This document shows, one piece after another, positions 9,027-18,876 of a stretch of DNA of 64,000 nt. The first letter of the stretch is position 1; the number at the start of each line of letters is the position of its first letter. The translations under genes were made by a program, and so were the position numbers. Below the pieces are notes generated by a model. It was not told the origin of the DNA. It was given only the letters and a program-made list of their open reading frames with translations, and did no database searches. The stretch covers positions 53,490 to 117,489 of the forward strand of contig JAFZQU010000006.1 of NCBI GenBank assembly GCA_017620255.1. Direction: 5' to 3'. This DNA comes from Lachnospiraceae bacterium. Its GTDB lineage: Bacteria; Bacillota; Clostridia; Lachnospirales; Lachnospiraceae.

Positions 9027-9072
9027 AAAAAACACAGGAGTCAGGCAGCATTAAGAATTGCCGCTCGACTCC
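9027..9072 (-). promoter_or_regulatory. Terminator-like hairpin in the 5' leader of the 1941-aa exoprotein gene
   Basis: On the minus strand the leader begins with GGAGTC, then GCGGCA-loop-TGCTGC (one mismatch), then GACTCC, then TGTGTTTTTTG. This two-part stem-loop followed by six T residues lies between the promoter (9083-9111) and the start codon (8996). No minus-strand gene lies immediately upstream, so it is better read as an attenuator or a 5' stabilising structure than as the end of another transcript. Confidence 0.5.
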
Positions 9073-9082
9073 CCTACTACTT

Positions 9083-9111
9083 ATTTTAGCAATTAATTAA
9101 TGGATACTCAA
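9083..9111 (-). promoter_or_regulatory. Promoter of the 1941-aa exoprotein gene
   Basis: Minus strand: TTGAGT (9106-9111), 17 nt, TAAAAT (9083-9088). The predicted transcription start is near 9076, immediately before the leader hairpin. The 358 nt between 8996 and 9355 contain this promoter, the hairpin, and the oppositely directed promoter at 9168-9195; I see no coding sequence there. Confidence 0.6.
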
Positions 9112-9161
9112 CAACTTCCTTGTTTACATGCAGTTTACCTATAATGATTATTTCTGTCATC

Positions 9162-9228
9162 TGATAATTGTTTTCTATGGTAATAAGCGTATAATATACG
9201 TATTAATCCGCTCAAAACAATGACCGAT
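9162..9228 (+). repeat. 67-nt conserved promoter/leader element, copy A
   Basis: Aligns without gaps to the minus-strand segment 18943-18877 with 57 of 67 identities; most differences are transitions. Similarity stops abruptly at both ends. It contains the promoter of the HAD lipoprotein gene and about 30 nt of its leader, including AAACAAT and ACCGAT at the 3' end. Confidence 0.85.
9168..9195 (+). promoter_or_regulatory. Promoter of the HAD lipoprotein gene
   Basis: TTGTTT (9168-9173), 16 nt, TATAAT (9190-9195), all inside the 67-nt element. This leaves a leader of roughly 150 nt before the start codon at 9355. Confidence 0.65.
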
Positions 9229-9354
9229 TGGCATAGAACCTGCACCGGTTGTCATTTCGGAATTGATGGAAGCGTCTATGAAAAGAATAATGACTCATAC
9301 ATGGAGATTCTGAGCCAACCATGTGCATGAAAAACGCGTCGGAGGAAAATGATC

Positions 9355-10578
9355 ATGAGAATGAAAAAACACACAATACCGGCAGTACTCCTGCTTACAG
9401 CCATCCTGCTTACATCTCTTTCGGGATGTATGCAGGTTTCCATGAAAATACACAGTGATGCCGATATCACCACCAAGCAGAAAAAGGATCCGGTTAAAGA
9501 GCAACCGGGAGAAACGAAAGAGGAGCCGGAAGAACCGGAAGAAGAACCGGCTAAGGGTGGCGGCGGTCATCATACAAAAGCAGCACTGGAATACTGGAGC
9601 GAGGATTCGAAAGCGGCTGCATCGATCGTGGATTACGTCACAAGGGTTACGGACGAATCTTCGGATGCATTTATTCCGGTTGAAGACAGGCTTGCGGTGT
9701 TTGATATGGACGGAACCCTTATCTGTGAACTCCATCCGGCCTATTTCGAATATATGATGTTCATACACAGGGCGTTGCACGATGAAACCTACGATGCACC
9801 GGCCAACATGAAAGAGTTTGCTAAAGCCCTCGAGGAAGGCGTATATAACGGAAAGAAACCCGAGAATCATGCCTTGCTTCATGCAAAGTACGCCGGCCAG
9901 GCCTATGCAGGCATGACACCGGATGAACTCAGGGCATACACCAGGGAATACATGAATTCAAAAGCAGACGGATTTACGGATCTGACAAGGGGCGACGCGT
10001 TCTATCTGCCCATGGTATCGCTCGTGCAGTATCTGGAGGATAATGATTTTACCGTATATATTGTCAGCGGATCAGACAGGACCGTCTGCCGCGAAATGGT
10101 CAAAGAAAAGCTTAACATTCCCGAGAACCGTGTGATCGGCATGACTTATACCATGGTTGCGACAGGGCAGGGTGAAACGGATGGTCTCGATTACGTCTAT
10201 ACGAGTGAGGATGATGTGATCTTAAGCGGCGATCTCGTGATAAAAACGATCAAAATGAATAAGACGATCGCGATCGCTGAGGAGATCGGGAAGGTGCCGG
10301 TCCTCTCATTCGGGAATACCTCCGGAGACCAGTCCATGGCACAGTATACGGTCAATAATGACCGGTATGAATCAAAAGCCTACATGCTGCTGTGTGATGA
10401 TCTTGAAAGAGAGCACGGCAACATGAAACAGGCTGACGACATGAAGAAAATGTGTGATGAATGCGGATTCGAGCCGATCTCCATGCGGGATGATTTTGCC
10501 ACGATCTACGGTGATGACGTGAAAGCCGTTCCCTATGAAGAGACTGAGGTCGAAGAAGTACTGGAACCTGCGGCTTAG
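9355..10578 (+). CDS. HAD-superfamily phosphatase lipoprotein
   Basis: 407 aa. Three in-frame ATGs lie at 9349, 9355 and 9361; 9355 is preferred because GGAGG (9341-9345) is 9 nt before it and only 3 nt before the first. A lipoprotein signal peptide ends in SLSGC, followed by a charged, Glu/Pro-rich linker and GGGGHH. The HAD domain begins with motif I FDMDGTL (about residue 118), has motif II VSGSD, and ends with a GNTSGDQSM motif IV, so the catalytic Asp pair is intact. A large helical cap lies between motifs I and II, as in phosphoserine-phosphatase-like HADs. It is expected on the outer face of the membrane. The substrate is not predictable. It is convergent with the 2719-aa exoprotein gene and shares its promoter element, so coregulation is inferred. 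The C-terminus is acidic. Confidence 0.85.
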   Translation: MRMKKHTIPAVLLLTAILLTSLSGCMQVSMKIHSDADITTKQKKDPVKEQPGETKEEPEEPEEEPAKGGGGHHTKAALEYWSEDSKAAASIVDYVTRVTDESSDAFIPVEDRLAVFDMDGTLICELHPAYFEYMMFIHRALHDETYDAPANMKEFAKALEEGVYNGKKPENHALLHAKYAGQAYAGMTPDELRAYTREYMNSKADGFTDLTRGDAFYLPMVSLVQYLEDNDFTVYIVSGSDRTVCREMVKEKLNIPENRVIGMTYTMVATGQGETDGLDYVYTSEDDVILSGDLVIKTIKMNKTIAIAEEIGKVPVLSFGNTSGDQSMAQYTVNNDRYESKAYMLLCDDLEREHGNMKQADDMKKMCDECGFEPISMRDDFATIYGDDVKAVPYEETEVEEVLEPAA

Positions 10579-10601
10579 CACATATTCCGGTGTCCACATA
10601 G

Positions 10602-10637
10602 AAACAGCAGCCACCGCAAACGGATTGGCTGCTGTTT
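10602..10637 (+). terminator. Bidirectional intrinsic terminator between convergent genes
   Basis: 12-bp perfect stem AAACAGCAGCCA/TGGCTGCTGTTT with a 12-nt loop, between the HAD lipoprotein stop (10578) and the giant gene stop (10671). The stem itself supplies T residues on both strands. Confidence 0.85.
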
Positions 10638-10670
10638 GATTTACTTAAACTATGGAATCACTGCATTGGC

Positions 10671-13600
10671 TCAGAATCTCCACCACCACAGGAATCCTCT
10701 GGGGCCTATATAGTATGTGATCTCTTTACGGCCGCCCCATTCGCCGGTTCCGTATACGGTCACTTTGACCCTGCCATTGTTGGTGTATTTATCCTTCTCC
10801 TTTTCATAGACCGTTCCATCGACCTCGCAGGTCACATCGACCGGCTTGTTACCGCTTGTCCAGTGAATATCCTCGGGCAACAGTTTTACGACCTTACCCG
10901 TATAAGGCTTCGGATCAACGGTAACTCTCAGTTTGCCGATATCTTTTCCCTGTGCAAGGATCCTGTAACTGCCCTTGGCTTCGCCGGTATAAGGCGAACC
11001 CTGTTTGGCAGGTACCGTAATATAGATCCTGGTTCCCGCCAGCACGCTTACTCCGTCCGGAATGGGATCGCTTCCGTCCGCACTGTAACTGTAGATGATA
11101 CTGTTCTTATCATAGTCTTTTCCTGCAGTCAGTTTATTCCCGTCCGCATCGATCAGGGTGACGGCAGATTTCCACTTATCTGCCCTGGTGTTTTCGATCA
11201 GGTCATTCGCGTCGGCAAACACCTCTGCCTCTATCATGGAAACGGTTGTGATAGCAAAGGTCTTTGTCTTGTTTGTATCTTTGTAATTCCCTTTCCCTTT
11301 CAGGATCACAGTCGGCGGGTTTTTGTCCGTGCCGTTATGCAGGTCCTTGTTGTTTTTGTAGGAAATCTGGTAATCCCTTCCGGATACGAGGGTGATCGGC
11401 TCGTCAAGACCGTCAAATGCCGCCGTTACGACCGGAGCAGGCTTTACGCCGCCTTTTTCGTACGCATAGCTGTCATCCATAGAGATCGTGATGTTGGCCG
11501 CATCAATGCTCGCAGGCTGAATCCTGAAGTTCTTCTTTATGCTGCCCGTATAGCCCCTATCGGGATTTCCGGTCAGCGTCATACTCGCCGTACCGGCGTT
11601 CACATTGTCGGAATAACTTACAAAATAGTCGGTCCCCTCGATCAACCGGACAGGCTCTTCTCCCCTTACCTTCTGATATGTGAGGATCAATTCCTGTTTG
11701 ATCTCCTGTCCGTTATAGGGTACGGAAGATTCAAAGCGGGTGATCACCGCCTTGGAAAGCGGGAAGCCCTTGATATTAAATTCCACAAACCGCCTTCCCG
11801 TGTATCCTTTTTCCTCGTTACCGGTGATGATCACATTGGCCTTGCCCGGTTCGTATCCGTAGCAGAATGCTTCATATTCCTCGCCTATTGTCAGTTCATT
11901 TCTTCCGTCCTTTACGACCAGCCCCAGATCTTTCACTTCGATAAATTTGCCGGTGAAAACCTGATCGGGGATCTTATTGACCGAAAGTTTGCTGACAGGT
12001 GTCAGTTTAGGATCCAGGATATCAAATTCGAGGAACGCTTCGCCCGTGTAGTTGGAGCCGGCCTTTCCTTTGATCTTGACATAGTAACGTCCGATCTTTT
12101 TCGGCGTATCTGTCATTTTGGTACATGCGGCATCCGTGTAATACCTTACGATAAAATCACGGTCTTTCTTCAGGTTCGTCCGGTTATAGGAGATCTTCGG
12201 AACCGGCAGATAGACCTTCGGTTTTGCAGGGTTATATGTTACCGGCTCGATCTGGGAGATGCTGACATCTTCATCCGCAACATCCTTTTGCAGAATCACA
12301 AAGCTGCCCGTTTCCTGTCCGCTGTAATTCCCCTTACCCTTGATGGTAAAGCCGGCCATATCGGTGGCGTTTACGTTATCATGATAGGTAATGGTATAGT
12401 CTTTTTTCTCGGTTAATCTTGTTCCCGCATAATACACGGTTACCTGCGGTTTGATGGCTTTGCCCGTATAGGTCTGATCCGGGACCGGATCATAGGAAAA
12501 CGCGTAATCTTCGTCTGTATAGATCCCGAATACAGAGTCCTTTGTTTCACCCTCACAGTTTTTCTTACCGACAGCCCAGACCAGTCCTGCGCCGGGTTCC
12601 ATGTTGTCCGCGTAGAAAACATCATAGTTTTCAGGGTCGATCACAACATCATATAACGTTAACTCAATCTCCGGTTCGGCAACGCCTGTATCTTTGTCAA
12701 GAGGGAACGGCTCTTCCAGTACCCGGATCTCTGCATCCTCCAGTGAGGCGGTATGTATGGTATAAGTCACCTTCTGGTCATCAGTCGTGGAGGACTGTGT
12801 CACGTTTCCTTCATCGTCTTCACTTTCGATCAGCCACACGAAACCATCGTCAATATGCAGTGTCAGTTCGTAAGTCCCCGCGTCTTTAGCCACCGGATTC
12901 CCGTTCTCGTCCAAATGGCATCCCTGCGGCAACGCGGTTTCTACAACGGTATAGAAATTGTCGATCGTAAGCAGCGTCTGCTCTTCTCCGGTATATACAT
13001 ATTCTTTTCCTTCCGGAATGGGAACTGCGTTATCAAAAGTATATACATAGGTCATGACGGGGCTGTCCCACAGTCCGTCCTTGACTGTAAACGCCTTCAG
13101 GATGAACATCCATCTGCCGGTATAATGCGTCTCACCTTCCTCATCGACCCAGTATTCGGGTTTCAGATTAGGATCATTACGGCAGATCAGGATCTCTTCC
13201 CCTTGATACTCGGTGCTGCTTACCGTGGGTTCCTCTCCGTCTGTTGTGTAGTAAGTGGTTCCGCCTTCTTCCGTTGTCTCAAGGGTCGTTACCTGGTCTG
13301 CCAGGTATGTTCCGGTCGGAAGCGTGGACATAGGCGAAGAAGCATGATCTGCTTCATTTACCATGAGATGGAACACGGGATCCAAAGGCACATCGTCAGG
13401 ATTTACAACGTCACTTGGAAGCTGTACATCCCCGGTTGCCGTCCATACAACGGCGTTTCTCTTTTCCGCCGTCTCATCGGATTCAAGCGTCCACGTGACG
13501 TCCCCGTCAATTTCCATGCCGGTATCCACCAGAAGCTTAACGGTTTCCGGCAGTAGTTTTCTGATCTCTGCTTCGCTTGTTCCGTGCGGCAGTCCGCTGA

Positions 13601-16600
13601 CGTCATCGGGAGCAGTTACGGAGACAAGGGTATATCTTAGCCTTTCCGTTTTCGGGAAGGTATAACTTGCATTCCAGTCCCCGGCGTTGAGTGTTGCCGT
13701 CTCGCCGTTCAGGCTGACTTCGGCGTTTGGCGAGATGGCAAAAATGCCGGACATTCTCACATACTCGCTGCCGCCTTCTTCTTTAGCTTCGAAATAGTCG
13801 TTTTGCGATTCGTCTTTTTTAGGAACCAGACTGACCGTAGCCGTATATTCCGTATCCTGATCGGCGATCTTTTCTCCGCTCTCTCCGTCGATCGGCGCAG
13901 GTGACCAGTCGATCCTGACGTAGTCCGGATGGATCACATACGTATTGCCGATCGTGACTTTCATTGTCTCACTGTCAGCCTGATCGGTAGCGTTCATCTG
14001 CATTTCCTCGTCCGTAACGGGTGCTTTGAGTGCAAGGTCGATCTTTTTGATCACGGGATAGTAGAGTATATCGATCTCGAGTTCATCCGTTCCGACACCT
14101 TCCGGTACAATGACTACGATCATACGGTCTGTGACACTTGTCTGTGAATCCGGATCGATCTCGAGTTCTCCCTTCAGATCCCATTCCTTAAACTGTTCGT
14201 CCGGTACATCCGGCGCCATGAGCGCCACTGATTTGTCGGGGATAGCAATGTAGGAGACCTGACCGGCGGCTTCCTGTCCGCTGTTAACATCCTTCCTGTT
14301 GGCTCTGATCCTTACCGGATCGGGCGGTTCGGGTGTGGGACCGGATTCGGTCGCCCTGAATTTGATCACGACCGTAGCGCTTCCGTCTGCATCGTCCCTG
14401 GTTGCTTTAATGCTTGTATATGTTCCTTCTGCGTCACGAAGCGTTGTGCTAAGATGCTCGTTATCCATAAACACGGTATTCTTGTCTGCATTCTGCGATA
14501 TATGGACCGTTGCGATGTAAACCGTGCCATAATCCGCCTTTGAAGCGAGCTGGGATCCGTCCTCATCCCTTTCGACCGGAACAAGCATTTCCTTTTTTTC
14601 ACCGTTTTCCTCATACTCGCGGGACCAGGTGATCAGGGGGCTGCCCATCATGGGTCCCCATTCTCTAGCACTTTCGCCTTCCCCGCTGGTGTATTGTATT
14701 CCTGCTATTACGGCCAGATCCTCCCCGCCTCTGGGGACGATCGGAATGTCTTCCTGCCTATCCGGGTATACCTCGATGTTCCTGATCTTTTCCTCTGCAT
14801 GCCAGATGGCAACAAGGGCATATCCGGAAGGTACCGTCTGTTCGCATATGGTATCGCCTGTCCTGGGCATGACAAATGAAGCGTTTTGTGTATAGCACTG
14901 ATCGCCGAGGAGTTCCTCCGCGCATTCACAAAGCACTGTACCGTCTTTTGTCACGAGATTGATCTCCCAGTATTTAAAGAATTCATGGTCCGGAACAGCC
15001 GGAGCAAGCGTCACGGCCTGCTTGGCAAAATAACTGTATTCTTCTTCGCTTTCTGCTCCGTCAGTGACCACCACCTTGTGCCTGGGATCAAATTTCAGTT
15101 TATAGACGGCTTTCTCACTTTTCACTCCGTAGGATATTCCGTAACAGGTGATGGTATAATCCGTTTCTGTTTTTTCATCCTCATCCACGATCAGATCGAT
15201 CCCGCCTCTGTAGCAGAGATTGGTGGTGAGCTGTTTTTTTGCGGTATCATCCCTCAGATCGTAATAGATGGCCTCGCCGACGATCGTTGGAATGTCCAAG
15301 ATGATCTTCTGATCGCCGTAGAGCCTGTTGATCGTGCCCTCACCTTTCGTGAGGATGAGTTCCCTGCCCTCTGCATCTCTGGCGGTCGCAGTCGGTGCAG
15401 CCGGACGATAGCCGACTTTTGTGATCCGGTATTCCGTCGTTTCATTATCGTAATAGCTGTCATAGGCCCTTGCCCATGCCAGATTGATCTCCGGATAGTG
15501 GTTCATGAGGATGTAGCCGGCGTAGGTTGCAAAAGTGCCGAGGAGCATCATATGGCTTCCCGAATCTTTTGCCCATTTCTTTCCGCTCTCGTTACTGCCG
15601 GGATAGTATTTGTCATCGGCTTCCATGAGTATGAAAGCAAAATCGGCAAGCTTCGGCCAGGCTTGTTGCAGCGCGGAAACATCGGATTTGTCCATGCCCT
15701 CAAGGGCCCCCGTCTCATTGAGTATCTGCCAGAAATAATCAATGATGCTTTTTCTCCGTTCTTCGTGTGTATGGCTCCAGCCGGCCAGATACTCGGGATT
15801 CGGACTGTAATGCAACTCGTCTCCCCCGATGATCTCAAGATAGATATCCAGTAAGGACACAGTGCCTGTGAACGTGTTGAGCTTGCTCATGAGCGTACCG
15901 GCCCTTTCCATAAAGGAGTTGCTTACGTCATCTGACATGGAAAAAACAACCGCCAGGGTATCTCTTAAAGCAGGCTGAATATTGTCCGCAAAGTTATCAC
16001 GGTGTTTCACGGCCTGCGTCCAGTGCTCGGGTTTACTTGGATCATTTCCCTCCATTGCATACCGAATGAAGTCACGTACAAAAGCTTCCACGTCATTTTC
16101 ATAAACGCCGGCTTCGGATATTTTCATACCCGGAATAAAACTCATCGTCATGGGATGAAAATAATCATCAAAGACTATAGCCGAGTCGATGGTTTTCAGC
16201 TGACTGAGCATTTTGTTTTTGTATGTGTCACCGACACCGTTTTTGACGTAGTCGATCTCATTGTCATAATACGTCGTGATCACGGAGGCACCGCTTGCGC
16301 CGCCCCTGTTCACGTGGCTGACCTTGCTTCTTACTTCCGAACTGTAATTCTTGCCCGGGATATAATGATCGACGCCGTAGCGTTTGAAGCCCATGAGTTC
16401 GGGAGCCACGAGAGGTACGATGTCGACTGCGTTTACAAGGTTGTGAATGCAGTAATAGTGTGTTTTGTCATCCAGCTGCTCGGCTTCATCCGTGCCGCCC
16501 ATCGGGGCTTCGCAGGTGTAGCAGAAGACCTGGTTGTTTTTACCCGGGGTAGTTGCATCACAGGCATAGTGCTCCACGAGCCTCTTTGACGTAATGTTTG

Positions 16601-18830
16601 CAGTGGCGCCCGCTCTGGAATAACCGGTCACCCAGAATTTGACCCTGCCTTCCTCGATCATATCCTGAAGTTGGTATTTCGTGATGTATTTTTCCACTTC
16701 CATGACCACCTGATCGGCAGCCTCGGAAAATCCCTGTGCTTCCTTATCACGGTTACTGGTGGATGCTTTGCCGATGGTGGCGTTGCTTCCCCATTCTCTT
16801 TCATAACCGCCGCCTCTGACCACAACGGGGACAAGGATATATCCGGTCGTTTCTTCGTTTGTTTTTGCAAGCCTTTTGTTTGCGATCGTTACGCCGATCG
16901 TATCGATCCCCGGCACTTTTTCCATGCTCTCGTTGATCGTGATGCTCTGATCCGGACAACCGATGTCGGCCAGAAACTGGCGGATGCCCGCATGCTTGTT
17001 ATAGTATCTGTTGCCGTTTTCATCCTCATCTTCCAGATTTCTTAAGTACATGCCGGAAAATGCCATGGACAGGGATGCGGTGGCCAGATGACCGTTATAG
17101 GTCTTGGGATTCTCGTCAAAGAACGCATCCGAATAGTAGAAGACGTTATCGGCATCATGCATGTCTTCCGAAGTTGACTGATGATGGGAAAAGCCGCGGA
17201 TCAGGTAATAATCGTCGCCCTCACCACCGCCGGGGCCTACTTTCCCGACAATGCCGGCTTTTGTTCCGCCGCCGTCCTGTGTTGCCGATGCATTATTGGT
17301 ATCGGTCGCCTCTACGTTGGTCGGATCAACAGGCTTTTCATATTTAGAGCCGGTAGAGGCACTGTCTTTCCCGTCCTTGACCAGGTAGATCTTTCTCTGG
17401 TTGGGAGAGGGATTATAGGTAAAGTGGTATCCTCTGTTGTCCGAAGACAGATACTGGATACAGTTGGGCGTTTTGATCGTGTCATTGACTTTCCCTTCGG
17501 TGACCATATAGGAATCACTCCCGTCCGGCCAGCCATATATAAAGTGAACGTCGGCGCCTTTGGTCAGCTTGAAGTTGACGCGCGAGTCAGTGGGTTTTGA
17601 ATCGCTGATAAAGAAGTTGTCACCTAATTTTTTGGCATAATTGTTTCTGACGATGGTCTTGCCGCTGACGACAAACCCTTCCCTGACGTTTTTGCGAACG
17701 TAGACACCGCCGCCGTACTCCGCGGCTGTGTTATTGGTGATCTCACAGCCTGAAATGGTGTTTTTATTGTTGTAAATGAAAGCGCCGCCGCCGTTTCTGC
17801 TGGAGTAATTTTGCTTGATGGTAAGATTGGACAGAGTAATGCTGACGTCATCTGTGTAGACGCCGCCGCCGTCCTGGGTGCTGTTGTTGTGAATGATCAG
17901 CCCGGATACAGCGGTATTTGCATCCCATACGCAGACACCGCCGCCGTAATCACCGCTGTTGTTGTAGCATACTTCGGCGCCGTTTCTGCCGATGACATGG
18001 CATTTTTCTCCGTCCGTATAGATGCCGCCGCCTCTGTTGCCGGCGTAGTTATGATCCACGGAGGAATTGTTGAGCTCGATGGTGATCTGATCGTCATCCA
18101 TGATACAGATGCCGCCGCCGTAGGAACTTGCATAGCAGCCAGTGACGCGGGAGTTGTTCAGAACAAGCCTTGCATTATCATCCCACATCCAGATGCCGCC
18201 GCCTTTGCCATACCTTGTCTGTCCGCAGCCGGCGATGGTGACATCATTTAAGATAACCGTTGTATTGGCTCTGGCATGGATGCCGCCGGCGCCGTCGCAG
18301 CTGCAGCCTCCGGTTAAGAGTCCGCCTTTAAAGGTCCCTCTGTCGCTTGCCTTGTCTCCGGAAGGGTTGTTTGTGTTATACAGGGCGATCTCCTTATATA
18401 CGTGGTTTCTTTCCTCCTCGGTTCCGCCGTTTACGACCAGCGAAGCGCCTTTGTCGACCAGGATCAGTTCGCCGTTATATTTATCCTTCCCTTTATACGC
18501 ATTGTTTCTGTTGAACACAAATCCATGCATATTCAGGGTGACTGATGATTTTGCGGAAACAAAGAGCCGGCGGTTGAAATCTTCATCTCCGGCCGCGTTC
18601 CAGCTTCTCAACATGTCGATGGTGATCTTTTGTCCCTTATATTTGCCATCCACGTCGTTCGTAAGCGAGCTGAAACTATAATAATTCTGCACGGAACCGT
18701 CATATGTGACCGCCGCTATCGGCTCCGCCGCCTGTACGGTTTCGGGCGCTGACAGATATAGCTCCGGCAGCGAAGTAAACGCGATCGCAAGGGCAAGGAA
18801 CAGGGCTGTTTTTCTTTTCACATTCTTCAT
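10671..18830 (-). CDS. Giant secreted protein: beta-helix, lipase-like domain, InlB/CHB_HEX-like modules, 7 Ig-like stalk domains, C-terminal WWWR
   Basis: 2719 aa. A signal peptide ends near VQAAEP. Residues about 60-450 form a right-handed beta-helix with seven GGG[IVA] turns (GKGGGIW, SYGGGIC, NRGGGIY, DYGGGVC, QDGGGVY, RNGGGAF, EYGGGVY), like Pmp/pectate-lyase-fold adhesins. An alpha/beta-hydrolase core follows with nucleophile motif VTGYSRAGA (near 739), a probable Asp in VNAVDIVPLV and candidate His in MNHYPEI. Then come beta domains including FKYWEINL...VMP (InlB-like, near 1287) and TYYTTDGEEPT (CHB_HEX-like, near 1861), and seven Ig-like domains (about 2120-2719) ending IGPRGFLWWWRF. 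No wall-sorting signal is present. AGGAG lies 9 nt before the ATG. The promoter is in the 67-nt element copy B. Role as an adhesin-hydrolase is inference. Confidence 0.85.
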   Translation of the reverse strand: MKNVKRKTALFLALAIAFTSLPELYLSAPETVQAAEPIAAVTYDGSVQNYYSFSSLTNDVDGKYKGQKITIDMLRSWNAAGDEDFNRRLFVSAKSSVTLNMHGFVFNRNNAYKGKDKYNGELILVDKGASLVVNGGTEEERNHVYKEIALYNTNNPSGDKASDRGTFKGGLLTGGCSCDGAGGIHARANTTVILNDVTIAGCGQTRYGKGGGIWMWDDNARLVLNNSRVTGCYASSYGGGICIMDDDQITIELNNSSVDHNYAGNRGGGIYTDGEKCHVIGRNGAEVCYNNSGDYGGGVCVWDANTAVSGLIIHNNSTQDGGGVYTDDVSITLSNLTIKQNYSSRNGGGAFIYNNKNTISGCEITNNTAAEYGGGVYVRKNVREGFVVSGKTIVRNNYAKKLGDNFFISDSKPTDSRVNFKLTKGADVHFIYGWPDGSDSYMVTEGKVNDTIKTPNCIQYLSSDNRGYHFTYNPSPNQRKIYLVKDGKDSASTGSKYEKPVDPTNVEATDTNNASATQDGGGTKAGIVGKVGPGGGEGDDYYLIRGFSHHQSTSEDMHDADNVFYYSDAFFDENPKTYNGHLATASLSMAFSGMYLRNLEDEDENGNRYYNKHAGIRQFLADIGCPDQSITINESMEKVPGIDTIGVTIANKRLAKTNEETTGYILVPVVVRGGGYEREWGSNATIGKASTSNRDKEAQGFSEAADQVVMEVEKYITKYQLQDMIEEGRVKFWVTGYSRAGATANITSKRLVEHYACDATTPGKNNQVFCYTCEAPMGGTDEAEQLDDKTHYYCIHNLVNAVDIVPLVAPELMGFKRYGVDHYIPGKNYSSEVRSKVSHVNRGGASGASVITTYYDNEIDYVKNGVGDTYKNKMLSQLKTIDSAIVFDDYFHPMTMSFIPGMKISEAGVYENDVEAFVRDFIRYAMEGNDPSKPEHWTQAVKHRDNFADNIQPALRDTLAVVFSMSDDVSNSFMERAGTLMSKLNTFTGTVSLLDIYLEIIGGDELHYSPNPEYLAGWSHTHEERRKSIIDYFWQILNETGALEGMDKSDVSALQQAWPKLADFAFILMEADDKYYPGSNESGKKWAKDSGSHMMLLGTFATYAGYILMNHYPEINLAWARAYDSYYDNETTEYRITKVGYRPAAPTATARDAEGRELILTKGEGTINRLYGDQKIILDIPTIVGEAIYYDLRDDTAKKQLTTNLCYRGGIDLIVDEDEKTETDYTITCYGISYGVKSEKAVYKLKFDPRHKVVVTDGAESEEEYSYFAKQAVTLAPAVPDHEFFKYWEINLVTKDGTVLCECAEELLGDQCYTQNASFVMPRTGDTICEQTVPSGYALVAIWHAEEKIRNIEVYPDRQEDIPIVPRGGEDLAVIAGIQYTSGEGESAREWGPMMGSPLITWSREYEENGEKKEMLVPVERDEDGSQLASKADYGTVYIATVHISQNADKNTVFMDNEHLSTTLRDAEGTYTSIKATRDDADGSATVVIKFRATESGPTPEPPDPVRIRANRKDVNSGQEAAGQVSYIAIPDKSVALMAPDVPDEQFKEWDLKGELEIDPDSQTSVTDRMIVVIVPEGVGTDELEIDILYYPVIKKIDLALKAPVTDEEMQMNATDQADSETMKVTIGNTYVIHPDYVRIDWSPAPIDGESGEKIADQDTEYTATVSLVPKKDESQNDYFEAKEEGGSEYVRMSGIFAISPNAEVSLNGETATLNAGDWNASYTFPKTERLRYTLVSVTAPDDVSGLPHGTSEAEIRKLLPETVKLLVDTGMEIDGDVTWTLESDETAEKRNAVVWTATGDVQLPSDVVNPDDVPLDPVFHLMVNEADHASSPMSTLPTGTYLADQVTTLETTEEGGTTYYTTDGEEPTVSSTEYQGEEILICRNDPNLKPEYWVDEEGETHYTGRWMFILKAFTVKDGLWDSPVMTYVYTFDNAVPIPEGKEYVYTGEEQTLLTIDNFYTVVETALPQGCHLDENGNPVAKDAGTYELTLHIDDGFVWLIESEDDEGNVTQSSTTDDQKVTYTIHTASLEDAEIRVLEEPFPLDKDTGVAEPEIELTLYDVVIDPENYDVFYADNMEPGAGLVWAVGKKNCEGETKDSVFGIYTDEDYAFSYDPVPDQTYTGKAIKPQVTVYYAGTRLTEKKDYTITYHDNVNATDMAGFTIKGKGNYSGQETGSFVILQKDVADEDVSISQIEPVTYNPAKPKVYLPVPKISYNRTNLKKDRDFIVRYYTDAACTKMTDTPKKIGRYYVKIKGKAGSNYTGEAFLEFDILDPKLTPVSKLSVNKIPDQVFTGKFIEVKDLGLVVKDGRNELTIGEEYEAFCYGYEPGKANVIITGNEEKGYTGRRFVEFNIKGFPLSKAVITRFESSVPYNGQEIKQELILTYQKVRGEEPVRLIEGTDYFVSYSDNVNAGTASMTLTGNPDRGYTGSIKKNFRIQPASIDAANITISMDDSYAYEKGGVKPAPVVTAAFDGLDEPITLVSGRDYQISYKNNKDLHNGTDKNPPTVILKGKGNYKDTNKTKTFAITTVSMIEAEVFADANDLIENTRADKWKSAVTLIDADGNKLTAGKDYDKNSIIYSYSADGSDPIPDGVSVLAGTRIYITVPAKQGSPYTGEAKGSYRILAQGKDIGKLRVTVDPKPYTGKVVKLLPEDIHWTSGNKPVDVTCEVDGTVYEKEKDKYTNNGRVKVTVYGTGEWGGRKEITYYIGPRGFLWWWRF

Positions 18831-18876
18831 CTTTTAGAACTCCTGATATAAAAATGTCACAAATACCGAGGTATAT

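Noticed and set aside
9207..9320. Short leader peptide (about 15 codons, ending WRF) upstream of the HAD lipoprotein gene
   Set aside because: No ribosome site, no attenuator stem after it, and the frame is short enough to arise by chance.
10863..12416. Long plus-strand open frame (517 codons) opposite the 2719-aa gene
   Set aside because: It is antisense to clearly folded Ig-like domains, has no ribosome site, and its composition is that of a reverse-frame shadow.
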